64,000 nucleotides of DNA from the NCBI RefSeq assembly GCF_003688285.1, contig NZ_RCNT01000001.1, forward strand, positions 434,001 through 498,000, read 5' to 3'. A program made the position numbers and the translations under genes. The notes beneath the pieces are model-generated. The model was not told the origin of the DNA, did not search any database, and saw only the letters and a program-made list of their open reading frames with translations. Each line of letters starts with the position of its first letter. Within the stretch, counting starts at the first letter, position 1. Positions 45,535-53,399 of the stretch are shown piece by piece. Source of the DNA: Rhodophyticola porphyridii. GTDB taxonomy: Bacteria > Pseudomonadota > Alphaproteobacteria > Rhodobacterales > Rhodobacteraceae.

Positions 45535-46205
45535 GCCAGAATGACCGGGGCTGCCAGCCGGGAGGGGGCCGCGTCCGCCGCTCGGACATATAGCGGGGCG
45601 GGCCGTGGAAACCTTTGGCCGGTTGAGAGCTTCGCCATCGCGATGCGGGCCAGCGGGCGGGCATAGTCCAGAAGAACGGCCGGGCGCGGGTGCGCTTCGG
45701 ATGCCAGCCCATGGGCGATGGCTGCGGCCTCATGGCCCAGCACCTCGCCGCCGTCCGGCAGATCGAGATCGGCGGGCGGATTGGCCGGGTCGATCTGGCG
45801 CGGTGGGCCAACCGCCGCACCGCCCCTGAACGGCTGCACATAGGCCGTGCCGCGCGGACCGGGCAGGCTGACGAGTTGCGATGTGCGCGCTTTCGGGCTG
45901 TATGCCGCCCGCATGAGTTCAAAACTTGAGACGCCGATGGCGGGCACTCCAAGGGCCAGCGCCATGCCGCGCGCGGCGGACACCGCGATGCGCAACCCGG
46001 TGAAATTGCCCGGGCCTGTGCCGACGCCGATGGCGGCAAGATCCGCCGGGGTCAGTCTTTCGGTTTCCATCATTTTCGCAATGAGCGGCATCAGGGCTTC
46101 CGCCTGCCCCTTTTTCATCGGCTCGTGACGATGGGCGAGTATCCGGTCGCCCCGTATCAACGCGGCGGCGCAATGGGGCCCCGACGTATCGAAGGCGAGG
46201 ATCAT
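45531..46205 (-). CDS. tsaB: tRNA t6A-synthesis protein TsaB
   Basis: A 224-residue TsaB, the non-catalytic partner of TsaD in N6-threonylcarbamoyladenosine synthesis on tRNAs decoding ANN codons. MILAFDTSGPHCAAALIRGDRIL (ASKHA phosphate motif) and GVGTGPGNFTGLRIAVSAARGMAL are signatures. The longer frame to 46241 is not used because MILAFDTS is the family start. It forms an operon with rimI. Confidence 0.95.
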   Translation of the reverse strand: MILAFDTSGPHCAAALIRGDRILAHRHEPMKKGQAEALMPLIAKMMETERLTPADLAAIGVGTGPGNFTGLRIAVSAARGMALALGVPAIGVSSFELMRAAYSPKARTSQLVSLPGPRGTAYVQPFRGGAAVGPPRQIDPANPPADLDLPDGGEVLGHEAAAIAHGLASEAHPRPAVLLDYARPLARIAMAKLSTGQRFPRPAPLYVRAADAAPSRLAAPVILA

Positions 46206-46334
46206 GGATGTGCAACTGGCGCGGCTACGCCGCACCTGCAATCGCTGGACTGGCGACAGGATGCTGCCTCGGGCCGGGGTGATACCGTGATTTGCGCGGC
46301 GTCGTAACGGCGGCGCCAGGCCAGCATCCCGAGG

Positions 46335-46898
46335 TCAGACTGCGACAGGGCGGACCTCAAGCACTTCGGGGATGTAATGGCGCAGCAGGTTCTCGATACC
46401 CATTTTCAGGGTCAGCGTCGATGACGGGCAGCCGGCGCAGGCGCCCTGCATATGCAGATAGACAACGCCGCGGTCGAACCCGTGGAACGTGATGTCGCCG
46501 CCATCCTGTGCCACGGCCGGGCGCACGCGCGTATCGAGCAGTTCCTTGATCTGCCCCACGATCTCGGCATCTTCCCCATCATGTTCGGCATGACCCCCGG
46601 TGCCGCCGCCTTCGCCTTCCATAACCGGCTCGCCGGACTGGAAATGCTCCATGATCGCCCCAAGGATTGCGGGCTTCACATGGTCCCATTCCACAGTGTC
46701 GGCCTTGGTCACGGTCACGAAATCGGTACCGAAGAATACGCCGGTCACACCGTCGACGGCGAAGATACGGCTTGCCAGCGGAGATTTTCCGGCCGTGTCG
46801 ACGGAGGGGAAATCGGCGGTACCGACGCCCAGCACGGTCTGGCCCGGCAGGAATTTCAGGGTTGCGGGGTTCGGAGTCGATTCGGTCTGGATGAACAT
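46335..46898 (-). CDS. Nfu-type iron-sulfur scaffold/carrier (NifU family)
   Basis: A 187-residue Nfu protein. The N-terminal Nfu_N domain begins MFIQTESTPNPATLKFLPGQ; the C-terminal NifU-like domain has the cluster ligands in GACAGCPSSTLTLKMGIENLL (C-x-x-C). It delivers [4Fe-4S] clusters to targets. A short acidic-histidine linker (GEGGGTGGHAEHDGED) joins the domains. In Rhodobacterales this gene commonly neighbours a universal stress protein gene, as here. Confidence 0.95.
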   Translation of the reverse strand: MFIQTESTPNPATLKFLPGQTVLGVGTADFPSVDTAGKSPLASRIFAVDGVTGVFFGTDFVTVTKADTVEWDHVKPAILGAIMEHFQSGEPVMEGEGGGTGGHAEHDGEDAEIVGQIKELLDTRVRPAVAQDGGDITFHGFDRGVVYLHMQGACAGCPSSTLTLKMGIENLLRHYIPEVLEVRPVAV

Positions 46899-47001
46899 GG
46901 CGGCATATCCTTAGCGGTTTGCTCAGATATGCGCCCGATGGCCCGGGAAGTCAAGTTTTGGAACGGTTCTAAACTGGTGGGATGCGTTGGGCGCCGGCGT
47001 A

Positions 47002-47457
47002 TCAGGTGATCTGCTCAAGCTGCTCTTTCGACATCTCGCCCGGCACGATCGTCATCGGTACGGGCAGTGTGCCGGCACTTTTGGTCAGCGCGGTCACCAA
47101 CGGCCCGGGGCCGCCCTTGCCCGTGCCCGCGCCGAGAACCAGAACGCCGATCTCCGGGTCTTCGCGCACCTGCGCCAGGATCTCGTCCACCGGTTCTCCC
47201 TCGCGGATCACCAGTTCGGGGTCGATGCCCTGACGATCGCGCATCCATTTGGCGAAGACGTTGAAATGCGCCTCGATCCTTTCGCGGGCCTCGGCGCGCA
47301 TCATCTCGCCCACACCGATCCAGTGATTGAATTCATCGGGCGGAATCACCGACAGGATTTCGACGCCACCGCCCGTATGGGCCGCGCGCATGGCGGCAAA
47401 CCGCATCGCGTTCAGGCATTCGCGGGTGTCATCCAGCACCACCAGGAATTTGCGCAT
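47002..47457 (-). CDS. Universal stress protein
   Basis: A 151-residue UspA-fold protein. MRKFLVVLDDTRECLNAMRFAAMRAAHTGGGVEILSVI opens the fold, and IGVLVLGAGTGKGGPGPLVTALTKSAGTLPVPMTIVP contains the ATP-binding G-x2-G-x9-G(S/T) loop. The role is stress adaptation of unknown specificity. It is a single-domain type, transcribed in the same direction as the Nfu gene. Confidence 0.93.
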   Translation of the reverse strand: MRKFLVVLDDTRECLNAMRFAAMRAAHTGGGVEILSVIPPDEFNHWIGVGEMMRAEARERIEAHFNVFAKWMRDRQGIDPELVIREGEPVDEILAQVREDPEIGVLVLGAGTGKGGPGPLVTALTKSAGTLPVPMTIVPGEMSKEQLEQIT

Positions 47458-47592
47458 GGTTCAGGCCCTCCGGTGGGGGAGAATGACCTGTCGCGCGGGT
47501 CCATGCAACGGATTTAGCGCAGGGCTCCGGCCGCCTGGGGCAGGCTTGGCCAACGCTCGCTTGCGCGCTTCCGGGCAAGCGGGCGTCGAAAC

Positions 47593-48459
47593 TCAGGCAT
47601 CGGCGGATTGCGCCCAGTCCCAATAGAGCTCTCGTGCCTTCCGGGTCACCGGACCGATCTGGTAATGGGTGCCGTCGAATTCGGTCACGGGCGTGACCTT
47701 GTTGAGATTGCCCGACATGAACACTTCGTCCGCCTCGCGGAAGCGGTCGAAACCCAGCACTTCCTCGCGGACGTCATAGCCGTCTGCGCGGAGGTTCCGG
47801 ATATGGCGTGCCCGCGTGATGCCCGACAGGAATGTCCCATTGGCAACCGGGGTGAACACAACGCCGTCCTGAACCATGAAGATGTTGGCGGTGGCGGTTT
47901 CGGCCACATTGCCAAGCGCGTCTGCGACCAGCGCATTGTCATACCCCTTGGACGCGGCCTCGGCCAGCATCCGCGCGTTGTTCGGGTAAAGACAGCCCGC
48001 CTTGGCATTGGTCACGTTGTCGGCCAGTACGGGGCGGTGAAACTGCGTGGTGGTCAGCCGCGAGGCGGCTTCGGGCGCCGCCATCGGGATCTCTTCCAGA
48101 CAGATCGCGAAGCCGGTCGCGTTCTCCTTGGGAACAATCCCCATATGGCCGCCATCAAGACCCCAATACATCGGGCGGATGTAAACGGGGGTGCCCTTCG
48201 GGTAGCGTTTCAGCCCGTCCCAGGTGATATCGAAAATCTCTTGGGCCGTATGGGTCGGTGTCAGCATCAGCGCCGCGGCGGAGCGGTTCACGCGCTCGCA
48301 ATGAGCCATGAGATCCGGCGCGAGACCGTCCACGTGACGCGCGCCATCGAAAACGGTGGTGCCCAGCCATGCGCCATGATCGGCGGCCCGCATGATCGGA
48401 ACATCGCCATCATGCCATGCGCCGTCGAAATAGGTTTTGATGTTGCTGCCGGTCGCCAT
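47593..48459 (-). CDS. Branched-chain-amino-acid aminotransferase (class IV PLP)
   Basis: A 288-residue fold-type IV PLP enzyme. The catalytic lysine lies in NVTNAKAGCLYPN, and NVAETATANIFMVQDGVVFTP and FLSGITRARHI are the phosphate-cup motifs. It likely interconverts branched-chain 2-oxo acids and amino acids (IlvE-like); D-amino-acid transaminase or aminodeoxychorismate lyase activity is less likely. ATG 48459 follows GGGGAGGATCAG and is preferred to a longer frame. Confidence 0.92.
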   Translation of the reverse strand: MATGSNIKTYFDGAWHDGDVPIMRAADHGAWLGTTVFDGARHVDGLAPDLMAHCERVNRSAAALMLTPTHTAQEIFDITWDGLKRYPKGTPVYIRPMYWGLDGGHMGIVPKENATGFAICLEEIPMAAPEAASRLTTTQFHRPVLADNVTNAKAGCLYPNNARMLAEAASKGYDNALVADALGNVAETATANIFMVQDGVVFTPVANGTFLSGITRARHIRNLRADGYDVREEVLGFDRFREADEVFMSGNLNKVTPVTEFDGTHYQIGPVTRKARELYWDWAQSADA

Positions 48460-48501
48460 CTGATCCTCCCCCCGCAAGTAACGGGGGGAGCATGAGTGAC
48501 T

Positions 48502-48642
48502 TTAGGTCAGAGGTCCAGACGTAAACCCCAGCTGATAATCCATCGCACCAGGTTTCGGGGCGTCGGGCCGGGGTTTGGCCAAGGGTTTCAGCGGGGTTTC
48601 AGCCGCCGTTTGGGCCGGTTTGGTCTTGGTCAGATATGTCAT
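48502..48642 (-). CDS. Small proline/lysine-rich protein, unknown (46 residues)
   Basis: A 47-codon frame beginning ATG 48642 with GGGGGAGC ten bases before it. The peptide starts MTYLTKTKPAQTAAETPLKP, continues with a proline/lysine-rich run, and ends DYQLGFTSGPLT. It has no membrane segment and no ILV run, so it is not an obvious leader peptide for the aminotransferase. Good ribosome site and position suggest a real gene, probably co-transcribed with the aminotransferase 42 bases downstream. No family recognised. Confidence 0.55.
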   Translation of the reverse strand: MTYLTKTKPAQTAAETPLKPLAKPRPDAPKPGAMDYQLGFTSGPLT

Positions 48643-48767
48643 GAGAATGCTCCCCCAAGGTTTGAAGTCGCGGTTCGGACAAAGACATATAAATGTGCGC
48701 CCGGGAAAGTCCAGCCCGAGATCATGATAGTTTTGTGCAACCGCGAACAGAGAAGGCCCGGCGCGCG

Positions 48768-49268
48768 TCAGGCTTCGGCCAGAAGCGCCTGCAAATCCAG
48801 CGGATCGGTCGTCATCGACAGGCTGCCATCAGCGGTGCGCGGCCAGTCTTCGGGCGCGCGGTCCCGGTACAGTTCGACGCCGTTGCCATCGGGATCGGAC
48901 AGGTACACCGCCTCGCTGACACCATGATCGGAGGCGCCTTCGATCGGAATGCCGGCGGCGATGACCCGGGCCACCGCGCCGGCAAGCGCCGCTCGGTCGG
49001 GGTAAAGGAAGGCCGTGTGAAACAGGCCCGTGTGCCCGCGGGGCGCGGGTGTACCGCCACGGCTGCTCCATGTGTTCAGCCCGATATGATGGTGATAGCC
49101 GTCCGCGGACAGAAACGCGGCCTGATCGCCATGGCGTTGCTGCACCTCGAACCCCAGCACATCCGCATAAAACGCGATCGCGCGGTCCAGATCGGCGACT
49201 TTCAGATGCACATGGCCGATGCATGTCCCCATGGGTGCGGCGTAGGATCCGCGCGTGATCTCAGACAT
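48768..49268 (-). CDS. VOC-family (catechol-dioxygenase-like) protein
   Basis: A 166-residue single-module VOC protein. CIGHVHLKVADLDRAIAFYADVLGFEVQQRHGDQAAFLSADGYHHHIGLNTW is typical of the CatE-like/glyoxalase subfamily, with metal ligands in GHVHL, HHHIGLN and VYLSDPDGNGVELYRD. The substrate is unknown. ATG 49268 follows AGGAAAGGAG, so the longer frame to 49469 is not used. Confidence 0.9.
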   Translation of the reverse strand: MSEITRGSYAAPMGTCIGHVHLKVADLDRAIAFYADVLGFEVQQRHGDQAAFLSADGYHHHIGLNTWSSRGGTPAPRGHTGLFHTAFLYPDRAALAGAVARVIAAGIPIEGASDHGVSEAVYLSDPDGNGVELYRDRAPEDWPRTADGSLSMTTDPLDLQALLAEA

Positions 49269-49387
49269 GACAGCTCTCCTTTCCTGAACCGCATACCGCC
49301 GGATTGCGGACAGAAAAACCGCCATCTCCGCAGGGCTTTCGTGCATGTCCGCGCAGAGACGCCGAGGCCGGCGGGGGTGCGTCTGGG

Positions 49388-49951
49388 TCAAACCCGGCCA
49401 GCATCTCCGCGCCCTGTACCTGCCCGGACATGCCGCAGAACGAAGTCCACCCGGTCTTCCACCGGGCATTTCGGGACGTCCACAAGCCTGTAGCCAAGCT
49501 CCGCATAGGCGCGGCGAGTTTCGTGAAACTCCCGTTCGGCGAAGGCGAAATCATGCTGCCGCTCCGCATCTGTGCGGTAAATCTCCGGCCATGGCGGGCA
49601 GAGGAAAACCGGTGCGGCGAAGCGGAGGCCACGAGCTGTCTGCGCCATCCGGTCCGGGATCGGTGCGCCGATGACCCGGCTGTATCCCAAAGCCTCGACA
49701 AAGCTGCGGTCGAAAAACACGGGGGCGCTGGCCGCGGAGTGCGCCTGATAGGCCTCCACCGACAGGGAAAACAGCAGATCGCGGAAGGCGACGCTGTCCC
49801 GCCATGGCAGCGCTGGCCCGGCCGCAGCAATCTGATCCCGCACGATCCTGCGTCCGATCTCGGGCTCCGTGTGATACCCGCGCGCGGCCAGCGCTTCCAG
49901 CAGGGTGGATTTGCCGCCGCCCGATGCGCCGGTGATGACATGTATCGCCAT
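49388..49951 (-). CDS. AAA_28/NadR-type P-loop ATPase
   Basis: A 187-residue small P-loop protein. HVITGASGGGKSTLLEALAARG is Walker A (residues ~4-25), APVFFDRSFVEALGYSRVIG carries the LID/Walker-B-like DRS motif of the NadR/kinase-like AAA_28 family, and the C-terminal helix has LRHVRAG. It probably phosphorylates or binds a small metabolite. No partner gene is adjacent. Confidence 0.87.
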   Translation of the reverse strand: MAIHVITGASGGGKSTLLEALAARGYHTEPEIGRRIVRDQIAAAGPALPWRDSVAFRDLLFSLSVEAYQAHSAASAPVFFDRSFVEALGYSRVIGAPIPDRMAQTARGLRFAAPVFLCPPWPEIYRTDAERQHDFAFAEREFHETRRAYAELGYRLVDVPKCPVEDRVDFVLRHVRAGTGRGDAGRV

Positions 49952-49977
49952 GCTTTGCCCCTTGCGTTCAGGCGGCT

Positions 49978-51003
49978 CTAGCTGCGGATCATCCCGATGA
50001 TGTCATAGGTCTGCTCAAGGATCGGCACCGTGATCTCCCGGGCCCGTTCCGCCCCGCGGCCGAGAATCCGGTCGATCTCGGCCGGGTCATCCATCAGCCG
50101 GGCCATTTCTTCGGAAATGGGCGAGAGCTTCGCCACGGCCACATCTGCCAGCGCCGCCTTGAAATGGCCGAACAGGGCACCCGCATGCTGATCCAGTACC
50201 GCCTGCGGCTCGATCTCGGCCAGCGCGGCATAGATATTCACCAGGTTGCGCGCGTCCGGGCGCCCCGCCAGACCATCGACATCGCCGGGCAGCGGGTCCG
50301 GATCGGTCTTTGCCTTGCGGATCTTCCGCGCGATGGTGTCGGCATCGTCGGTCATGTTGATCCGCGATTTGTCCGACGGGTCGGATTTCGACATCTTTTT
50401 CGTGCCGTCCTGAAGGTTCATCACCCGGGTGGCGACGCCTTCAATCACCGGCTCGACAATGGGAAAGAACTCCACCCCGTAATCGTGATTGAACTTCGCC
50501 GCGATGTCGCGGGTCAGTTCCAGATGCTGTTTCTGATCCTCGCCCACGGGCACATGGGTGGCGTGGTAGATCAGGATATCGGCGGCCATCAGCGCGGGAT
50601 AGGCCAAAAGCCCGAGCGAGGCCGCCTCGGCGTTCTTGCCGGCCTTATCCTTCCACTGGGTCATCCGCCCCATCCAGCCCATCCGCGCGATGCAGTTGAA
50701 GATCCACGCCAGTTGTGCATGTTCGGGCACCTGGCTCTGGTTGATCAGGATGGATTTTTCCGGGTCGATCCCGGCCGCAATAAACCCGGCGCACAACTCG
50801 CGCGTGTTCTGGCGCAAGGTGTCGGGGTCCAGCAAGGTCGCCGTGATCGCGTGCAGGTCGACCATGCAGTAGACCGTTTCATGCTGGCCCGCATCCTGCA
50901 TATCCACCCAACGCTTCATCGCGCCCAGGTAGTTGCCCAAATGCAGATCACCCGAGGGCTGCATTCCCGAGAAAACGCGGGGGGTAAACTTGGTGCTGCT
51001 CAT
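49978..51003 (-). CDS. trpS: Tryptophan--tRNA ligase
   Basis: A 341-residue class Ic synthetase. The HIGH motif is [14 protein letters not shown], and the KMSKS loop is [51 protein letters not shown] is the family core. It is the usual monomer length. Its start (ATG 51003) is divergent from the rhomboid-fold gene, with about 110 bases between. Confidence 0.98.
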   Translation of the reverse strand: MSSTKFTPRVFSGMQPSGDLHLGNYLGAMKRWVDMQDAGQHETVYCMVDLHAITATLLDPDTLRQNTRELCAGFIAAGIDPEKSILINQSQVPEHAQLAWIFNCIARMGWMGRMTQWKDKAGKNAEAASLGLLAYPALMAADILIYHATHVPVGEDQKQHLELTRDIAAKFNHDYGVEFFPIVEPVIEGVATRVMNLQDGTKKMSKSDPSDKSRINMTDDADTIARKIRKAKTDPDPLPGDVDGLAGRPDARNLVNIYAALAEIEPQAVLDQHAGALFGHFKAALADVAVAKLSPISEEMARLMDDPAEIDRILGRGAERAREITVPILEQTYDIIGMIRS

Positions 51004-51112
51004 AGCTCTGGCCTTTCGGTCCTCTTGCCCTTCGCGCGCAAAGGCGCCTTTTCATCCGCGCGCGCCTCGCTTACCCATGCGGGCCAAGCCCGTCAACCAA
51101 GGGAGATCACGC

Positions 51113-51796
51113 ATGCAGGATCCGGATGCCAACCCCTTCAACGTGCTGCCGCCGGTGGTGATTGCGCTGGCCGTGGTGATCTTCGGGCTGGAGGTGATGT
51201 TTCAGGCCGCCACCGCAGGGTTTCTGGGCGGTCAGGGCGGCGTCGGCTGGCGGCTTGCGGCCATCAGCGACTATGGCGTTCTCAATGACGTGATCGACTG
51301 GATGCTGGCCAATAACAGCTATCCGCCCGAACATCTGGTGCGCTTTGTCACCTATCCGCTGATCCATGCCGGAATGATCCATGCCGTCTTCGTGGTCGTC
51401 TTCATTCTGGCCATCGGCAAGATGGTGGCGGAGGTGTTCTCGCCGCTGGCATTCGTCGCGGTTTTTCTCGTCTCCGCGATTGCGGGGGCGCTTGGCTTCA
51501 CGCTCCTGCTCGACAGCCCGTATCCGCTGATCGGCGGGTATCCTGCGGTCTACGGGCTGATCGGGGCGTTCACCTTTCTGCTCTGGGCCGATCTTGCGGC
51601 GCATGGAGCAAACCGGTTCCGCGCCTTCGCGCTGATCGCGGCGCTGCTGGCGATCCAGATACTGTTCGGCGTGATCGACGGCGATTTCGGCAATGTGGTG
51701 GCCAATCTTTGCGGCTTCGTGGCCGGTTTCCTGATGTCCTTCGTGGTCAGCCCCGGCGGCTGGCAACGAGCCCTGGCCAAGCTGCGCCGCCGTTAG
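51113..51796 (+). CDS. Rhomboid-fold membrane protein lacking catalytic residues
   Basis: A 227-residue six-helix rhomboid-like protein. The loop that should carry catalytic serine (G-x-S-G) reads G141-G142-Y143-P144, so Ser is replaced by Tyr. The catalytic histidine position in the last helix reads A197-N198-L199, so His is Asn. The oxyanion asparagine of TM2 (usually H-x4-H-x3-N) reads IHAVFVVVF, with Val in place of Asn. The fold-typical Gly pattern AVYGLIGAF is kept. It is therefore predicted to be an inactive rhomboid (pseudoprotease). ATG 51113 follows GGGAGATC. Confidence 0.88.
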   Translation: MQDPDANPFNVLPPVVIALAVVIFGLEVMFQAATAGFLGGQGGVGWRLAAISDYGVLNDVIDWMLANNSYPPEHLVRFVTYPLIHAGMIHAVFVVVFILAIGKMVAEVFSPLAFVAVFLVSAIAGALGFTLLLDSPYPLIGGYPAVYGLIGAFTFLLWADLAAHGANRFRAFALIAALLAIQILFGVIDGDFGNVVANLCGFVAGFLMSFVVSPGGWQRALAKLRRR

Positions 51797-53394
51797 GAGC
51801 GGCGGAGCGCGCTGCGCAGTTCGGCGATGTGGAAAGCGTTCAGGGCCCGCCCGATGAGGAAATAGCTGAGCATCCCGAGCAGAACCATGGCCGCCAGCGC
51901 GCCGTAGCGCCAGCCATCGGTGCCCAGAAGCGGCCCGAGCAGCAGCGCGAGCCCCCATAGCACCACCCCCATCAGGATCGACGCGATGGAGATCCGCCAG
52001 ATCCGCCGGCGATAGCGGTCGTCGAATCGGGCGACCTCGCCCATCGGTCTGGTACCGCGCGACAGAAGCCAGACCATGACCCAAGCCGCGACCGTGGTGC
52101 CGATGGCGGCGCCCAGAAAGCCAATTGCCATGGCCAGCCCGACGGCGACGACGGCGTTGACCACCATTGCCACCACCGCATAGCGGAACGGCGATCGCGT
52201 ATCTTCGCGCGCGAAGTAGAGCGGCTGCATGACTTTCTGAAGTACGAAGGCAGGCAGCCCCGCGCCATAAACCGCCAGCGCCAGCGCCGTGGCCGCCACA
52301 TCGTCCGGGCCGAAGGCGCCGCGCCCGAAAAGGACGGAGACGAGCGGAACCGGGATCACCATCAGTGCCACTGCCGACGGCACGGTCAGCGCCATCGAGA
52401 GTTCCGCCGCGCGGCTGAGCGCCTCGCGCCCGCCCGTGGCGTCATCGGCGCGCAGCCGGCGCGACAGATCCGGCAGAAGAACGATCCCGATTGCGATCCC
52501 CACCACGCCGAGGGGCAACTGATAGAGCCGGTCCGCGAGGCTGAGCCATACGATCGCACCCTCAAAAAAGCTGGCGACCTGGCGGCCCACCAGCAGGTTG
52601 ATCTGCACAACGCCGCCCGCCAGCATGGCCGGCGCTGCAATGATCGCCAGTCGCTTGAGATCGGGGCTCAGGCGCGGCATTTGCAGCCGAATCCGGAACC
52701 CCGCGCGCGCGGCAGCCACCCAGACCAGCACCACCTGGGCCACGCCCGCCACCAAGACGCCCCAGACAAGCATCGTGCCGGCATGGACCCCGGTGATCCC
52801 GGCCAGTCCGGGCGCATCGACCGTGACAACGTCTTCCAGCACACCGGTCTCCGCCAGAAGAAGAGCGCAGATCAGGACCATGTTCAGAAGCACCGGGGCG
52901 GCCGCGGCGGCGGCAAACCGGCCCGAGGCGTTCAGAACCCCGGAAAGCAATGCCGCAAGGGAGATGAAGAGGATGTAGCCGAACGCGATCCGCCCGAAGA
53001 TCACCGCCAGATCAAACCGCGCATCCCCGGCAAAGCCGCTTGCCATGGCAAGCACCAGCCACGGCATGATCAGCTGGGCGACAAGCGTGAAGACGATCAG
53101 GAGCGTACCCAAGCCCGCGAAGGCCTCTCTCGCGAAGCCTTCGGCATCCTCCCGGCCTTCCAGTTTCTTCGAGAAAAGCGGCACGAAGGCGGTGTTGAAC
53201 GCGCCTTCGGCAAAGAACCGGCGGAACATGTTGGGCAGGCTGAAGGCCACCAGAAAGGCCTCCGCCACCGGACCCGCGCCCAGAATGCCGGCGATGAGAA
53301 TGTCGCGGGCAAAGCCAAAGACGCGGCTGAGCAGGGTCCAGACCCCGACCGTAAGGAACCCCGCGACGAGCCGGATCGGACGCGCGGCCGCCAT
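51793..53394 (-). CDS. murJ: Lipid II flippase MurJ
   Basis: A 533-residue MVF/MATE-superfamily protein with ~14 transmembrane helices that flips lipid II across the inner membrane. GFLTVGVWTLLSRVFGFARDILIAGILGAGPVAEAFLVAFSLPNMFRRFFAEGAFNTAFVPLFSKKLEGR is the conserved N-terminal part with the essential arginine motifs. LVGRQVASFFEGAIVWLSLADRLYQLPLGVVGIAIGIVLLPDLSR is the middle signature. It lies 5 bases after glnD in the same direction. Confidence 0.96.
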   Translation of the reverse strand: MAAARPIRLVAGFLTVGVWTLLSRVFGFARDILIAGILGAGPVAEAFLVAFSLPNMFRRFFAEGAFNTAFVPLFSKKLEGREDAEGFAREAFAGLGTLLIVFTLVAQLIMPWLVLAMASGFAGDARFDLAVIFGRIAFGYILFISLAALLSGVLNASGRFAAAAAAPVLLNMVLICALLLAETGVLEDVVTVDAPGLAGITGVHAGTMLVWGVLVAGVAQVVLVWVAAARAGFRIRLQMPRLSPDLKRLAIIAAPAMLAGGVVQINLLVGRQVASFFEGAIVWLSLADRLYQLPLGVVGIAIGIVLLPDLSRRLRADDATGGREALSRAAELSMALTVPSAVALMVIPVPLVSVLFGRGAFGPDDVAATALALAVYGAGLPAFVLQKVMQPLYFAREDTRSPFRYAVVAMVVNAVVAVGLAMAIGFLGAAIGTTVAAWVMVWLLSRGTRPMGEVARFDDRYRRRIWRISIASILMGVVLWGLALLLGPLLGTDGWRYGALAAMVLLGMLSYFLIGRALNAFHIAELRSALRRS

Positions 53395-53399
53395 CGCGC

